Shown: positions 36,473-45,431, numbered from the stretch's first letter. The stretch: DNA of 64,000 nt from QYQD01 sp040754095 (GCA_040754095.1 JBFMFO010000005.1:61024-125023); one strand, 5' to 3'. A program made the numbers and translations. Notes: generated by a model not told the origin, from the sequence alone.

Positions 36473-37426
36473 TTAATCCGCTGCTTTCTTTAATCTCCGG
36501 AAGTCCGCCCAGATGTCAAACAGCCCTACCAGCGCTACAATTATTATCATGTAGGTTTGAATCCATATTAAGCTGTATAATAATATCCTTTTAAAACGGG
36601 AAAATCTATATTTTTTGAGATAAAAACTTACTATCGCCAGGCCCTGGAAAAGATAGACCATAGCGAAAAAAATTAGAAAATTTATGCCCACAGTCTGTGG
36701 ACCAGGGTAGGGTAGGAGGGCCAACCCGGCGACTAGGATGACTAACCAGACGAGAACCTCCGGAAGGCTCCATTGCGACAGGTCGCCAAATTGAAAGTTC
36801 ACCAGACCATAGCGCTCCAGGATGCGGTCACCAAGCCAGACATTCATCCATACTAATACTAATAAAGAGGCTGCGGCAAAACCCGGCCAAAACCTGGCCA
36901 CCAGTATTTTAATATCCTGTAAGGCATCTCTCATAGCTCCCACTGTGGTTTCGGGAAGGTTTAACTGCTCATAAAAACGAAGGGAGGATTCCATGCCCCG
37001 GTTAACTTCAGAAACTACGGCTTGATAAGGATTATGTCCGGTCTTAATGCCCCACAATATCAGGTATGCGGATAGCAATAAAAGCAAGAGGCCGGTAGCA
37101 TAACCTACTGTTTTAGTGATGGAAAAACTCCTCTTGAGGAGGCTAAAGAGGACGGGGCCTAATATTAGAATTTCTACAAAAAAGTACTCAGAGCCACTTC
37201 CAGAAAAGGGCCACAAAAAGATGGAAAAGATAAGGGCGGTACCCAGGACTACTAAGCCATAGCCCCACCCTAGCTTGACCAGATAAAAGAGGGTAGCTAT
37301 AGGCGTAAACATACCTATGATACTACCTAAAATTGGTATGGTCCCCGGGGATAAGCAAAAGAAAGAAACCACCATTGTCCCCCGGAGAATATCTTGCCAG
37401 GGGATTCCGCCAGCTCTCTCTTCCAA
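36473..37426 (-). CDS. DUF2232 (YybS-like) multi-pass membrane protein
   Basis: 317 residues with about eight hydrophobic helices (for example IATLFYLVKLGWGYGLVVLGTALIFSIFLW-type segments and GLLLLLLSAYLILWGI). Length, topology and its position between rpsR and rplI match the DUF2232 family, whose role is unknown. ECF-transporter-like folds have been suggested for it. The ATG is 12 bp after rpsR, so it is co-transcribed with ribosomal protein genes. Confidence 0.85.
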   Translation of the reverse strand: MEERAGGIPWQDILRGTMVVSFFCLSPGTIPILGSIIGMFTPIATLFYLVKLGWGYGLVVLGTALIFSIFLWPFSGSGSEYFFVEILILGPVLFSLLKRSFSITKTVGYATGLLLLLLSAYLILWGIKTGHNPYQAVVSEVNRGMESSLRFYEQLNLPETTVGAMRDALQDIKILVARFWPGFAAASLLVLVWMNVWLGDRILERYGLVNFQFGDLSQWSLPEVLVWLVILVAGLALLPYPGPQTVGINFLIFFAMVYLFQGLAIVSFYLKKYRFSRFKRILLYSLIWIQTYMIIIVALVGLFDIWADFRRLKKAAD

Positions 37427-37437
37427 GCCACGTATTC

Positions 37438-37686
37438 CTACTTAGTGATAGTAATAGTGTATGGTAACAGGGCAATATTACGGGCGCGCTTAATGGCCAG
37501 GGTAAGTTGGCGCTGGTGTACGGCGCAATTACCGGAGATGCGCTTCGGTAAGATTTTGCCTCTTTCGGTAATAAAGAATCTAAGGGTGCGGGAATCCTTA
37601 TAATCGATTTTCAAGCTACGGTCGGCGCAGAAACGACATATTTTACGACGGATAAATGTTCTCTTTCTTGGATTATAATTAGCCAT
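37438..37686 (-). CDS. rpsR: 30S ribosomal protein S18
   Basis: 82 residues, RRKICRFCADRS with a CxxC at 17-20 and a further Cys in SGNCAVHQRQL, so probably the zinc-binding form. The core DYKDSRTLRFFITERGKILPKRI is typical. Second gene of the rpsF block. Confidence 0.96.
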   Translation of the reverse strand: MANYNPRKRTFIRRKICRFCADRSLKIDYKDSRTLRFFITERGKILPKRISGNCAVHQRQLTLAIKRARNIALLPYTITITK

Positions 37687-37725
37687 GATGCCTCCTTGTC
37701 AATGTCATTCTCTTACCCTACAGGA

Positions 37726-38118
37726 TTACTCAGCTGCTTCCGCAGGGGGTTTATCCTCCGAAGCCGGTTCTTCTTTCGCTTTTTCTTCTTCGGCTTCTAC
37801 CTGGAGCGACTCCGCATGGAGGGCATCTTCTATTTTGACCGTTAGGTACTTTATCACCCGGTCGTCGATCTTAAGATTTCTTTCCAGTTCTTTGACCAGA
37901 GCCGGGGTGCCGACGTAGTCAGTGAAGAAATAAAAGCCTTGATTATGCTTTTTGACCGCATAGGCCAAGCGCTTTACACCCCACTCATCAAACTTAACGA
38001 TTTGGCCGCCACTCTGAACCATGATATCTTTCATCTTGTCGGCCAGATTTTTGAGATCATCAGGGGACAGATTTGGCTTGGCAATAAAAATAGTTTCGTA
38101 TCTCCTTGGGACTCCCAT
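37726..38118 (-). CDS. rpsF: 30S ribosomal protein S6
   Basis: 130 residues: RRYETIFIAKPNLSPDDLKNLADKM, VKFDEWGVKRLAYAVKKHNQGFYFF, and an acidic Glu/Ala-rich tail (about 110-130) like the modified C-terminus of E. coli S6. First gene of rpsF-rpsR-DUF2232-rplI. Confidence 0.96.
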   Translation of the reverse strand: MGVPRRYETIFIAKPNLSPDDLKNLADKMKDIMVQSGGQIVKFDEWGVKRLAYAVKKHNQGFYFFTDYVGTPALVKELERNLKIDDRVIKYLTVKIEDALHAESLQVEAEEEKAKEEPASEDKPPAEAAE

Positions 38119-38305
38119 TATAGAACCTCCTTATGGACTTTTGGCCACTGCCTTAATGCAGGGGCAAGGAGCAATGTATGCCTGTAATAACCATGTAAGC
38201 CGGCCTTGTCAAGGATTTTTTAGAAATAGGGCTTCTCTTTCCATCTTGACCCCTGCCCGTGAATTATGTTAGGAGAACGGGAAAGGATGAGAGAGGTGAC
38301 CTACT

Positions 38306-39727
38306 ATGGCGCGAAAAAAGACGGCAAAAGAGATAAAGCGGCTACAGGAAGAACTGACCATTTCCACCCGGCTGGTCTGGGATACAGTCGATGATGAGGA
38401 CAAAAAGGCGGTCTTCTCCTTTGCCGGGGAATACATGGCCTTTCTGGACGCCGCCAAGACCGAACGGGAGGCCGTAGAAACCATAGTTGAAAAGGTCTCC
38501 GGCCAGGGGTATGTGCCGGTAGAGGCGGCCGGAAAGGGGACTAAGGTATATCGGATACATAAAGGCAAATGCGCGGCCCTGGCGGTTATCGGCAAGCGTC
38601 CTCTCTCGGACGGATTGCGTATCGTAACCGCACACCTGGATGCCCCGCGCCTCGATCTAAAACAAAAACCACTCTATGAGGATGGGGACCTGGTTTTTCT
38701 GAAGACCCACTATTATGGCGGCATTAAAAAATACCAGTGGGTAACCCGCCCGCTATCCCTGCACGGCGTCATTATCAAGACGGATGGATCCAGGGTGAAG
38801 GTAGTGATCGGTGAAGAAGAGCGTGACCCTGTCTTCACCATAACCGACCTTTTGCCCCACCTGGCCCGGCGCACGCAATATGAGAAAAAACTACCCGAAA
38901 TAATCGTCGGTGAAAAACTAAACGTCCTGATTGGAAGTCTTCCTTTTCCAGAGAAAGAGGCCAAGGAGCGTTTTAAATTACAGATTCTGACTTACTTAAA
39001 AGAAAATTTGGGCATCGTAGAAGAAGACTTCATCAGCGCAGAGCTGGAGGTAGTCCCGGCCGGCCGGGCAAGGGAGATAGGTCTGGATCGCAGCATGGTC
39101 GGCGCCTACGGGCAGGACGATCGCTCCTCAGCCTATGCCGGCCTGGCGGCCATGTTGTCCATAAAAGACCCGGCCTATACCTGCATCGCCCTGTTTCTGG
39201 ATAAAGAAGAGATCGGTAGTGACGGCAGTACCGGGGCCAAGTCCAGGTTCCTGGAAAGCTTTGTCTTTGACTTGGCCAGGTTAACCAAACTTCCCATCGA
39301 GTCAGACACCATCGATGCCTGTTTAATGCGCTCCAAGGCCATATCGGCCGATGTTAATGCGGCCATAGATCCGGACTTTCAGGATGTCCATGAAAAGAGA
39401 AATGATGCCAAAATGGGTTATGGCGTGTGTCTGACCAAGTACACCGGATCCGGAGGCAAATACGGGGCAAGCGATGCCAATGCCGAATATATTGGCTGGA
39501 TCCGAAAGATTCTCAATGAAAACAAGGTCGTCTGGCAGGCCGCCGGGATGGGAAAGGTTGATGAGGGAGGCGGAGGCACCGTGGCTAAGTTCTTGGCTAC
39601 TTATGGTATGGAGATTGTGGATATGGGTGCGCCGCTCCTCTGCATGCACTCGCCTTTTGAGATTGCTCATAAGGGTGATCTCTATATGACTTACAAGGCC
39701 CTCCGGGCATTTTTACAGGCACCCTAA
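38306..39727 (+). CDS. M18-family metalloaminopeptidase
   Basis: 473 residues of the M18 (aminopeptidase I) type. Metal ligands are visible at H110 and D112 (TAHLDAPRLDLKQ), the Asp in YGQDDRSSAY, DKEEIGSDGS (catalytic Glu pair) and the final His in MHSPFEIAHKGDLYMT. It removes N-terminal residues, often acidic or neutral, in the cytoplasm. GAGAGGTGA precedes the ATG. It stands alone and is divergent from rpsF. Confidence 0.93.
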   Translation: MARKKTAKEIKRLQEELTISTRLVWDTVDDEDKKAVFSFAGEYMAFLDAAKTEREAVETIVEKVSGQGYVPVEAAGKGTKVYRIHKGKCAALAVIGKRPLSDGLRIVTAHLDAPRLDLKQKPLYEDGDLVFLKTHYYGGIKKYQWVTRPLSLHGVIIKTDGSRVKVVIGEEERDPVFTITDLLPHLARRTQYEKKLPEIIVGEKLNVLIGSLPFPEKEAKERFKLQILTYLKENLGIVEEDFISAELEVVPAGRAREIGLDRSMVGAYGQDDRSSAYAGLAAMLSIKDPAYTCIALFLDKEEIGSDGSTGAKSRFLESFVFDLARLTKLPIESDTIDACLMRSKAISADVNAAIDPDFQDVHEKRNDAKMGYGVCLTKYTGSGGKYGASDANAEYIGWIRKILNENKVVWQAAGMGKVDEGGGGTVAKFLATYGMEIVDMGAPLLCMHSPFEIAHKGDLYMTYKALRAFLQAP

Positions 39728-39822
39728 AAGATAACTACAGAGGACACAGAGAAAGAATTAAGTAGCGGTCAGCTATCAGCATTCAGCAATCAGCAAAAAA
39801 GATATCTCAAATTTCAAATCTC

Positions 39823-39964
39823 AATTTTGATGGTTTCGTAAAGAGTCTAAATATCACGCAAGGCCGCCAAGGACGCAAAGTTCTTTCTCTGATAACAACG
39901 TGTTGTCTTGGCGGTCTTTGCGTCTTTGCGTGAGAAATTGGCTTCTTGCGAAGCCATCAAATTT
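39823..39964. repeat. 142-bp nested palindromic element
   Basis: The outer arms AATTTTGATGGTTTCG (39823-39838) and CGAAGCCATCAAATTT (39949-39964) pair with one mismatch. Inner arms TCACGCAAGGCCGCCAAGG and the CTTGGCGGTC/CTTTGCGTGA words pair as well. It fills the 283-bp gap between the aminopeptidase and radA and has the build of a miniature inverted-repeat element. The ACGCAAAG/CTTTGCGT words recur at 41770-41885. Confidence 0.7.
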
Positions 39965-40010
39965 GGTGACTCGATATTGTTTCGAGATTCGTGCTTCGGA
40001 TTTCGGATTT

Positions 40011-41381
40011 TCAAAATATATTCTCCATGACTTCCTGGAGGTTAGAAACTCCGGTCAGGCTGATGGCCTGCCCTTCCCTGGCCTGGTCGAGATTGTTTCG
40101 GGAAAGCAGACAACGTGTAAACCCCAATCTGGCGGCCTCTGTCAGCCGAATATCCACCTGGCTTACCCCGCGCACTTCGCCGGCCAGGCCCACCTCGCCA
40201 AAGACCACCATCTTATGGTCAACCGGCCGGTCCAAAAAGCTCGAGGCGATGGACACTACTGTCCCCAGATCCAGCGCCGGTTCATCGATCCGGATTCCGC
40301 CCGCCACATTCACATAGATATCCCGGTCGTGCAGTATTAGGCCGACTTTTTTCTCCAGGACGGCCACAAGCAGTGACACCCTCTGAGGATCGACACCGAT
40401 GGCGGTACGGCGGGGCATACCAAACCCGGCGGGGCTTACCAGGGCCTGCACCTCTACCAGGATAGGGCGCGTCCCTTCTAAACAGGGTACGACCACCGAT
40501 CCCGAGGCCTCCACCGGGCGTTCCGCCAGAAAGATCTCGGAGGGGTTGGCTACTTCCATCAGCCCGCGATCTTTCATCTCAAACACACCGATTTCATTGG
40601 TTGAGCCGTAGCGGTTTTTGACCGTGCGCAGGATGCGAAAGGCGTGTCCCCGGTCTCCCTCAAAATAGAGGACGGCATCCACCATGTGTTCAAGGACACG
40701 CGGACCGGCTAAGGTTCCTTCCTTGGTTACATGCCCGACCAGGATGACCGGCACCCCGGTCTCCTTGGCCAGCACCATAAGCTTGGCGGCTGATTCCCGT
40801 ACCTGGCTGACACTGCCCGGGGCTGACCCTATTTCAGACGTATAGAGGGTTTGGATGGAATCAACGGCCAAAAGATCGGGTTTTATGTCTTTAAACAGGT
40901 TCATGATTTTTTCTACAGAACTTTCCGTAACGATGTACATGTTCGGATGGACGGCTCCGATCCGTTCGCTCCGTAATCGGATCTGTTTGACGGACTCCTC
41001 GCCTGAGACGTACAGGATCCTGTCCCCTCCACGGCCCACATGATAGAGAACCTGGAGGAGAAGGGTGGACTTCCCGATGCCCGGATCACCGCCAATAAGT
41101 ACGATGGAACCTGAGACTAGTCCACCTCCCAGGACACGATCCAGTTCTGTACTGCCGCTGGACAGGCGCTTTTCTTCAGTCAGGGCGATCTCGTTTATGG
41201 CCGTCGGCTTATCTTCTGAACTGAGACCCATGGCTACGGCGCCAAGCCCGCCATCCTTCACTACCTTTTCCTCTACCATGGTATTCCACTCGCCGCAATC
41301 CGGACAACGGCCCAGCCACTTGATGCTCTGGTAACCACAGACTTGGCAATTAAATGTAGTCCGTAAACTCTTTGTCTTCAA
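40011..41381 (-). CDS. radA: DNA repair protein RadA
   Basis: 456 residues. An N-terminal C4 zinc finger (C12, C15, C26, C29), RecA-like core with Walker A GGDPGIGKST at 97-106, the RadA-specific KNRYG motif near 256-260, and a Lon-like C-terminal domain (from about 290). It drives branch migration in recombination. Confidence 0.96.
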   Translation of the reverse strand: MKTKSLRTTFNCQVCGYQSIKWLGRCPDCGEWNTMVEEKVVKDGGLGAVAMGLSSEDKPTAINEIALTEEKRLSSGSTELDRVLGGGLVSGSIVLIGGDPGIGKSTLLLQVLYHVGRGGDRILYVSGEESVKQIRLRSERIGAVHPNMYIVTESSVEKIMNLFKDIKPDLLAVDSIQTLYTSEIGSAPGSVSQVRESAAKLMVLAKETGVPVILVGHVTKEGTLAGPRVLEHMVDAVLYFEGDRGHAFRILRTVKNRYGSTNEIGVFEMKDRGLMEVANPSEIFLAERPVEASGSVVVPCLEGTRPILVEVQALVSPAGFGMPRRTAIGVDPQRVSLLVAVLEKKVGLILHDRDIYVNVAGGIRIDEPALDLGTVVSIASSFLDRPVDHKMVVFGEVGLAGEVRGVSQVDIRLTEAARLGFTRCLLSRNNLDQAREGQAISLTGVSNLQEVMENIF

Positions 41382-41494
41382 AAACGGCTCCTTTCTTCCC
41401 CGTTTTGGACTTTATATCTTTTTGTAAGGAGTGGTCAAATAATAATAAGGGGCAGTGCCAAAATTTGCGTTGCTCTTTTTTTCACAAAACGTAC

Positions 41495-41523
41495 TTGACA
41501 AACGGTTTCCCATATAGTATCTA
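41495..41523 (+). promoter_or_regulatory. Sigma-70 type promoter
   Basis: TTGACA (41495-41500), 17-bp spacer, TATCTA (41518-41523), 35 bp before the ATG at 41558. Confidence 0.65.
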
Positions 41524-41557
41524 ATTGTGAAAAAATACTCAATCAAGAGGTGACACC

Positions 41558-41761
41558 ATGCCGTACTACAAAAAATATGGATTTTTCATCCCGGCCGAGA
41601 TTGAGCCCTGCTGGGACGACCGGGAAAACAAGGTCTTCGCCGGCATCATCATGGAGCGCCAAAACGATCTCCTGGTCAGGGTGCTGAAAAGCCAGGCCCA
41701 AATCTCGGTAAAGGCCGGGGATGACCTCTGGGTGGCCAGAGAAAATTTTACCATGATCTAA
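41558..41761 (+). CDS. Small hypothetical protein
   Basis: 67 residues, preceded by GAGGTGA and a good promoter. No signal peptide or membrane segment. It looks like a small beta-rich domain (KVFAGIIMERQNDLLVRVLKSQAQISVKAGDDLWVARENF), perhaps SH3-like. I do not recognise the family. It is isolated between radA and a word-repeat region. Confidence 0.65.
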   Translation: MPYYKKYGFFIPAEIEPCWDDRENKVFAGIIMERQNDLLVRVLKSQAQISVKAGDDLWVARENFTMI

Positions 41762-42027
41762 ACATGCAAGGACGCAAAAAGAATAAAATTTGGAACTCAG
41801 GAACTCATGAAAAGATCTTTTATTCCTGATTTCTTGATTTCCAGATTTTCATTTTTCTTTGCGGTCTTTGCGGCTTTGCGTGAGAAACCGCCAGCCCGGA
41901 ATGCCCCCAATTCTGCATAGGCGAAGTTTCCGGCCCCTCCCAACTCAATAGTTGCTAGATTATCAGTAAAATCATGTTCTTGTGAAAATACCCTCCAAAA
42001 AACCGGGGAACTCCGGGACGTTTTCGC
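41762..42027. repeat. Gene-free word-repeat region
   Basis: No gene was found. It contains CAAGGACGCAAA and CTTTGCGGCTTTGCGTGAGAA (up to about 41885), the same words as in the element at 39823-39964, and then plain AT-rich sequence up to the promoter at 42028. Confidence 0.5.
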
Positions 42028-42056
42028 TTGACAAGTTATTCATGTTCCTATAGTGT
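42028..42056 (+). promoter_or_regulatory. Probable promoter of the polysaccharide locus
   Basis: TTGACA (42028-42033), 17-bp spacer, TAGTGT (42051-42056; TATAGT overlaps it at 42049), about 43 bp before the start of the NusG-like gene. No strong RNA element (ops or JUMPstart) was recognised downstream. Confidence 0.5.
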
Positions 42057-42098
42057 TCACAGACTGAACGCCTTGGGCGCCGAAAATCGAGCGTGGAT

Positions 42099-42716
42099 AT
42101 GTCAAACTCTCAAACATTCTTCAGGGACGAAGATATCTCAGGACAGAATCCGGTATGCCCTGAAGCCGTCCCGGTTCAATCCTGGCCGGAGGTACCGGTC
42201 GAAGATGCGCCGGGGCGTGCCACCTGGTACGCCATTTATACCAAGTGCCACCACGAATTTGCCATCTGGTCTCAATTACAAAAAAAATCCATTGAAAATT
42301 TCTTCCCCTGTGTTACCCGGTGGAGTCGCAGGAAAGACCGGAAGCTAAAGATCCAGGTACCGCTATTCCCAGGCTATATCTTCATAAAAATCAATTTTAT
42401 CCCTTATCGAGCCCTTGAGGTCTTAAAAATAAATGGTGTAGTGCGCTTTCTCGGAGAAAGCAACCAACGCCCGGTGGACATACCCGATATCCAGATTGAA
42501 TCACTAAAGACTGTTATAGCATCCGGTGAGCAGATCTTGCCGTTTGCCTATCTCCGGGTCGGCCAGAGGGTGCGTGTCCGCAGAGGGCCATTTGAAGGGT
42601 GTGAGGGGCTGCTGGTTCGTGTGAATACAGGGAAAGACCGGCTGGTTATCTCTCTTGAACTTTTACAACGCGCTGTTTCTGTAGAACTGGATGCGGTGGA
42701 TGTAACGCCGCTGTGA
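42099..42716 (+). CDS. NusG/RfaH-like transcription antitermination protein
   Basis: 205 residues from ATG 42099 (a GTG two codons upstream is also possible). The NGN domain begins TWYAIYTKCHHEFAIWSQLQ with PLFPGYIFIKI, and a KOW-type beta domain begins GQRVRVRRGPFEGCEGLLV. This is the UpxY/RfaH-like class that acts on long surface-polysaccharide operons. Its position at the head of the locus fits a role in preventing early termination in the downstream 20 kb. Confidence 0.88.
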   Translation: MSNSQTFFRDEDISGQNPVCPEAVPVQSWPEVPVEDAPGRATWYAIYTKCHHEFAIWSQLQKKSIENFFPCVTRWSRRKDRKLKIQVPLFPGYIFIKINFIPYRALEVLKINGVVRFLGESNQRPVDIPDIQIESLKTVIASGEQILPFAYLRVGQRVRVRRGPFEGCEGLLVRVNTGKDRLVISLELLQRAVSVELDAVDVTPL

Positions 42717-42832
42717 TTTAACCCATCAATCACCTCTTAATCGGTTACCAGCTAATACGTATGTAACCGACAAAGCGGAGCTGTATCCTCTTCTTGCTAA
42801 TTACTCATAACCCATTACTCATCTCTTGAATA

Positions 42833-43447
42833 ATGGAAAGAGAAAAACGTCATTTTTTGCGCCTGCTTGATGCCGTTGAACAAAACGGCCATGTGACTCA
42901 ACGGGAGTTGTCAAAAAGGCTCAATATATCCCTCGGCCTCATCAACCTCTTTATAAAACGCGCCGTCAGAGACGGATATTTCGAGGTTTGTGTGCTGCCG
43001 CCTAAACATTCAACATACGTATTGACGCCAAAAGGCCGGGATGCAAAATCACGCTTGGTCGCAGAGTACTTCGACTATTGTTTCAGGTTTTACCGGGATA
43101 TAAGAAAAACTATTCAGAAAAGACTCCGGGAACTTGAGAATGACCGCATCCAGGCCGTCATTTTTTACGGCGCCGGAGAGACAGCGGAATTGTTGTACCA
43201 CTGTTTGTACGAAAGCTCCATAACTCTGGTGGGTATAATTGACAGAGAAAACGAAGGTGGTACCTTCTTCGGTCATCCGATCTGTTCGCCGGAGGACCTT
43301 TCCACGCTACCCGAGGCCGCGATATTTATAACCACTATAGAAGACTGTGATGAAAAAATAAGAGACATAAGAGAAAACGGCGGTTCTGAGCGGATGGTTT
43401 TTGATTTACTCTCATTAGCGCCGCACCAATTTCTGTCTAATGCCTAA
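42833..43447 (+). CDS. Winged-helix regulator with nucleotide-sugar-binding-like domain
   Basis: 204 residues. The N-terminal winged helix (about 1-75, HVTQRELSKRLNISLGLINLFIKRAVRDGYFEV) is followed by a Rossmann-like domain (about 105-195: AVIFYGAGETAELLYHCL, IIDRENEGGTFFGHPI, AIFITT) like the N-terminal domains of sugar-acetyltransferases and epimerases. Known in polysaccharide loci as a regulator; the Rossmann part probably senses a nucleotide or sugar. Its position between the antiterminator and the decarboxylase suggests it regulates this locus. Confidence 0.75.
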   Translation: MEREKRHFLRLLDAVEQNGHVTQRELSKRLNISLGLINLFIKRAVRDGYFEVCVLPPKHSTYVLTPKGRDAKSRLVAEYFDYCFRFYRDIRKTIQKRLRELENDRIQAVIFYGAGETAELLYHCLYESSITLVGIIDRENEGGTFFGHPICSPEDLSTLPEAAIFITTIEDCDEKIRDIRENGGSERMVFDLLSLAPHQFLSNA

Positions 43448-43605
43448 CCCGGATCCGCCGAAGGCGGAGAACCAAAATTGCCACGAAGACACAAAGACAT
43501 GAAGGCACGCACGGCGCATCTGCGAAAGGAACTTGCGAATGGCTTTGTGTCTTGGTGCCTTTGTGGCTAAAATTTCCTTATAATAAAGAAAGCGAGATTA
43601 CCCAC

Positions 43606-44544
43606 ATGCACTTACGCAAGCGAATTCTGGTTACCGGCGGAGCCGGATTTCTTGGTTCCCATCTCTGCGAGAGACTGCTTAAAGACGGCCATGAGGTGAT
43701 ATGCGTCGATAACTTCTTTACCGGCACAAAGGCAAATATTCAGTCTCTCCTGGGTCATCCCTGCCTTGAGGTGTTGCGCCACGATATCACCTTTCCCCTA
43801 TATGTCGAGGTGGATGAAATCTACAACCTGGCCTGCCCGGCCAGCCCCATTCATTATCAGCATGATCCGGTCCAAACTACCAAGACCAGCGTACATGGCG
43901 CTATCAATATGCTGGGGCTGGCCAAACGGCTCAAGGCCAAGATACTTCAGGCCTCGACCAGCGAGGTTTATGGCGATCCGAAGGTTCATCCACAACCGGA
44001 AAGCTACTGGGGGAACGTCAATCCCATCGGGTTTCGTTCTTGCTATGATGAGGGTAAACGCTGTGCTGAGACCTTGTTTTTTGATTACCACCGCCAACAC
44101 AGACTGCGCATCAAGGTGGCCAGGATATTTAATACCTACGGCCCACGCATGCATCCCAACGATGGCCGGGTAGTCTCTAATTTTATTGTTCAGGCCTTGC
44201 GCGGCAAACCGATCACCGTATATGGCGATGGGAAACAGACCCGCTCCTTCTGTTACGTAGATGATATGATCGAGGCCTTTATTCGCCTCATGGACTCCCC
44301 GGACGGCTTTACCGGCCCCGTCAATCTGGGCAATCCGGGCGAATTTACTATCCTGGAGCTGGCCGAAAAGATCATTGTGCTGACGAATTCCAGGTCCAAG
44401 ATTGTTTTTAAACCGTTGCCCCAGGACGACCCGATCCAGAGACAGCCGGATATCACCTTGGCCGGAGAGAAGCTCGGCTGGGAACCGAAGATCGGCCTGG
44501 AAGAGGGCTTAAAACAGACAATTATATATTTTGAACATGCATAG
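43606..44544 (+). CDS. UDP-glucuronate decarboxylase (UDP-xylose synthase)
   Basis: 312 residues from ATG 43606; the longer frame from 43552 has no homology before MHLRKRILVTGG. Short-chain dehydrogenase motifs: TGGAGFLGSH, the STSEVYGDP Ser/Thr and the YxxxK of CYDEGKR, then NTYGPRMHPNDGRVVSNF typical of UXS/ArnA-type decarboxylases. It makes UDP-xylose (or a related pentose) from UDP-glucuronate. Its last codons are part of a 46-bp sequence repeated in inverted orientation at 46871-46916. Confidence 0.88.
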   Translation: MHLRKRILVTGGAGFLGSHLCERLLKDGHEVICVDNFFTGTKANIQSLLGHPCLEVLRHDITFPLYVEVDEIYNLACPASPIHYQHDPVQTTKTSVHGAINMLGLAKRLKAKILQASTSEVYGDPKVHPQPESYWGNVNPIGFRSCYDEGKRCAETLFFDYHRQHRLRIKVARIFNTYGPRMHPNDGRVVSNFIVQALRGKPITVYGDGKQTRSFCYVDDMIEAFIRLMDSPDGFTGPVNLGNPGEFTILELAEKIIVLTNSRSKIVFKPLPQDDPIQRQPDITLAGEKLGWEPKIGLEEGLKQTIIYFEHA

Positions 44545-44578
44545 CGAGCGCATTCTCCGTTGCTTGCCATCCAGGTCC
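44533..44578 (+). repeat. 46-bp inverted repeat, left copy
   Basis: GAACATGCATAGCGAGCGCA...CCAGGTCC overlaps the 3' end of the decarboxylase gene (last codons and stop). The reverse complement occurs at 46871-46916 with 43 of 46 matches. The pair brackets the toxin-antitoxin and coiled-coil genes. Confidence 0.85.
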
Positions 44579-44636
44579 CGCACAAGGGCGGGAATGACGA
44601 CAAGCGGACATTTATTATACAGCATTCAATAATGTT

Positions 44637-44676
44637 TTGACATTTTGTTATACCTTGTTAATGTAATTAGTATAAC
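44637..44676 (+). promoter_or_regulatory. Promoter and operator of the AbrB/PIN pair
   Basis: TTGACA (44637-44642), 16-bp spacer, TAATGT (44659-44664). The inverted repeat GTTATAC (44647-44653) / GTATAAC (44670-44676) straddles the -10 box, the usual place for autorepression by an antitoxin. Confidence 0.6.
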
Positions 44677-44698
44677 CTATTTGCAGGGAGGGGGCAGG

Positions 44699-44992
44699 AT
44701 GGGTGCAACTTCAAAAGGATCTTTAAAAAGGAAAGTCTTTTCTAAAGGACAGGTTGTCATTCCTGTTGCTTTAAGAAAAAAATACCATATTGAGATTGGA
44801 GATCATGTTAATGTGATCTCCAAAGCCGACGGCATCTTACTAAAACCCATGCCCAAAAAAGAAGGAAAGAAATCTCTGACCGACTGCTTATTTGGAGTGT
44901 TTGGAAAATACGCAAAAGGGAAGCTAAAACTTAAAAAAGCGGATATTAATGAGGCAACGGAAGCAGGATTTATCGAGGACTGGAAAAAATGA
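44699..44992 (+). CDS. AbrB/MazE-type antitoxin
   Basis: 97 residues from ATG 44699, preceded by GCAGGGAGGGGG. The swapped-hairpin AbrB fold is clear: KVFSKGQVVIPVALRKKYHIEIGDHVNVI, followed by a basic linker and a C-terminal toxin-binding helix (EATEAGFIEDWKK). The stop overlaps the toxin ATG (ATGA). Confidence 0.88.
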   Translation: MGATSKGSLKRKVFSKGQVVIPVALRKKYHIEIGDHVNVISKADGILLKPMPKKEGKKSLTDCLFGVFGKYAKGKLKLKKADINEATEAGFIEDWKK

Positions 44993-45390
44993 CGGTGCTG
45001 TTGGATACCAATATTCTGATTCGCTTTTTGACATCCGACAAGACACAAAAGTTCCAGGGTGTATATGCCCTATTTGAATCTCTGGAACAGGGCGATTTGC
45101 AGGTTGAATTGAAATTGATTGTTTTGTTCCAGGTAGTATTTGTTCTAAAAAGCTTTTACTCTGTTCCCAGAAAAGAGATCGCAACCGGAATGCTGCGTAT
45201 CCTGGAATATAAAGGACTTATTGTTAAGAAAAGAAGAATTGTTCGTCGGATGCTGGAACTCTGGCATGACAGCAAATTGGACATTGTAGATTGTTATCTG
45301 ATTGCCTGTTTAGAAGGAGATAGACAAAATATCCTTTACAGCTATGATCGCGGCTTTGATAAGTTCGAAATTAATCGTAAGGAGCCTTAA
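44989..45390 (+). CDS. PIN-domain (VapC-like) toxin, one acidic residue replaced
   Basis: 133 residues. D6 in LLDTNILIRFL, D101 in LDIVDCYL and D120/D124 in YSYDRGFDKF are the expected PIN acids. The second conserved acid, a Glu in the LxxAExVxVL helix, is Gln48 here (LFQVVFVLKSFY). A change of Glu to Gln there normally removes metal binding in this family, so the nuclease may be weak or dead. The partner antitoxin overlaps its start. Confidence 0.85.
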   Translation: MTVLLDTNILIRFLTSDKTQKFQGVYALFESLEQGDLQVELKLIVLFQVVFVLKSFYSVPRKEIATGMLRILEYKGLIVKKRRIVRRMLELWHDSKLDIVDCYLIACLEGDRQNILYSYDRGFDKFEINRKEP

Positions 45391-45431
45391 CTACATAAAA
45401 GCGGTTTAACTTTGTAGCAGAGGAGGTCACC

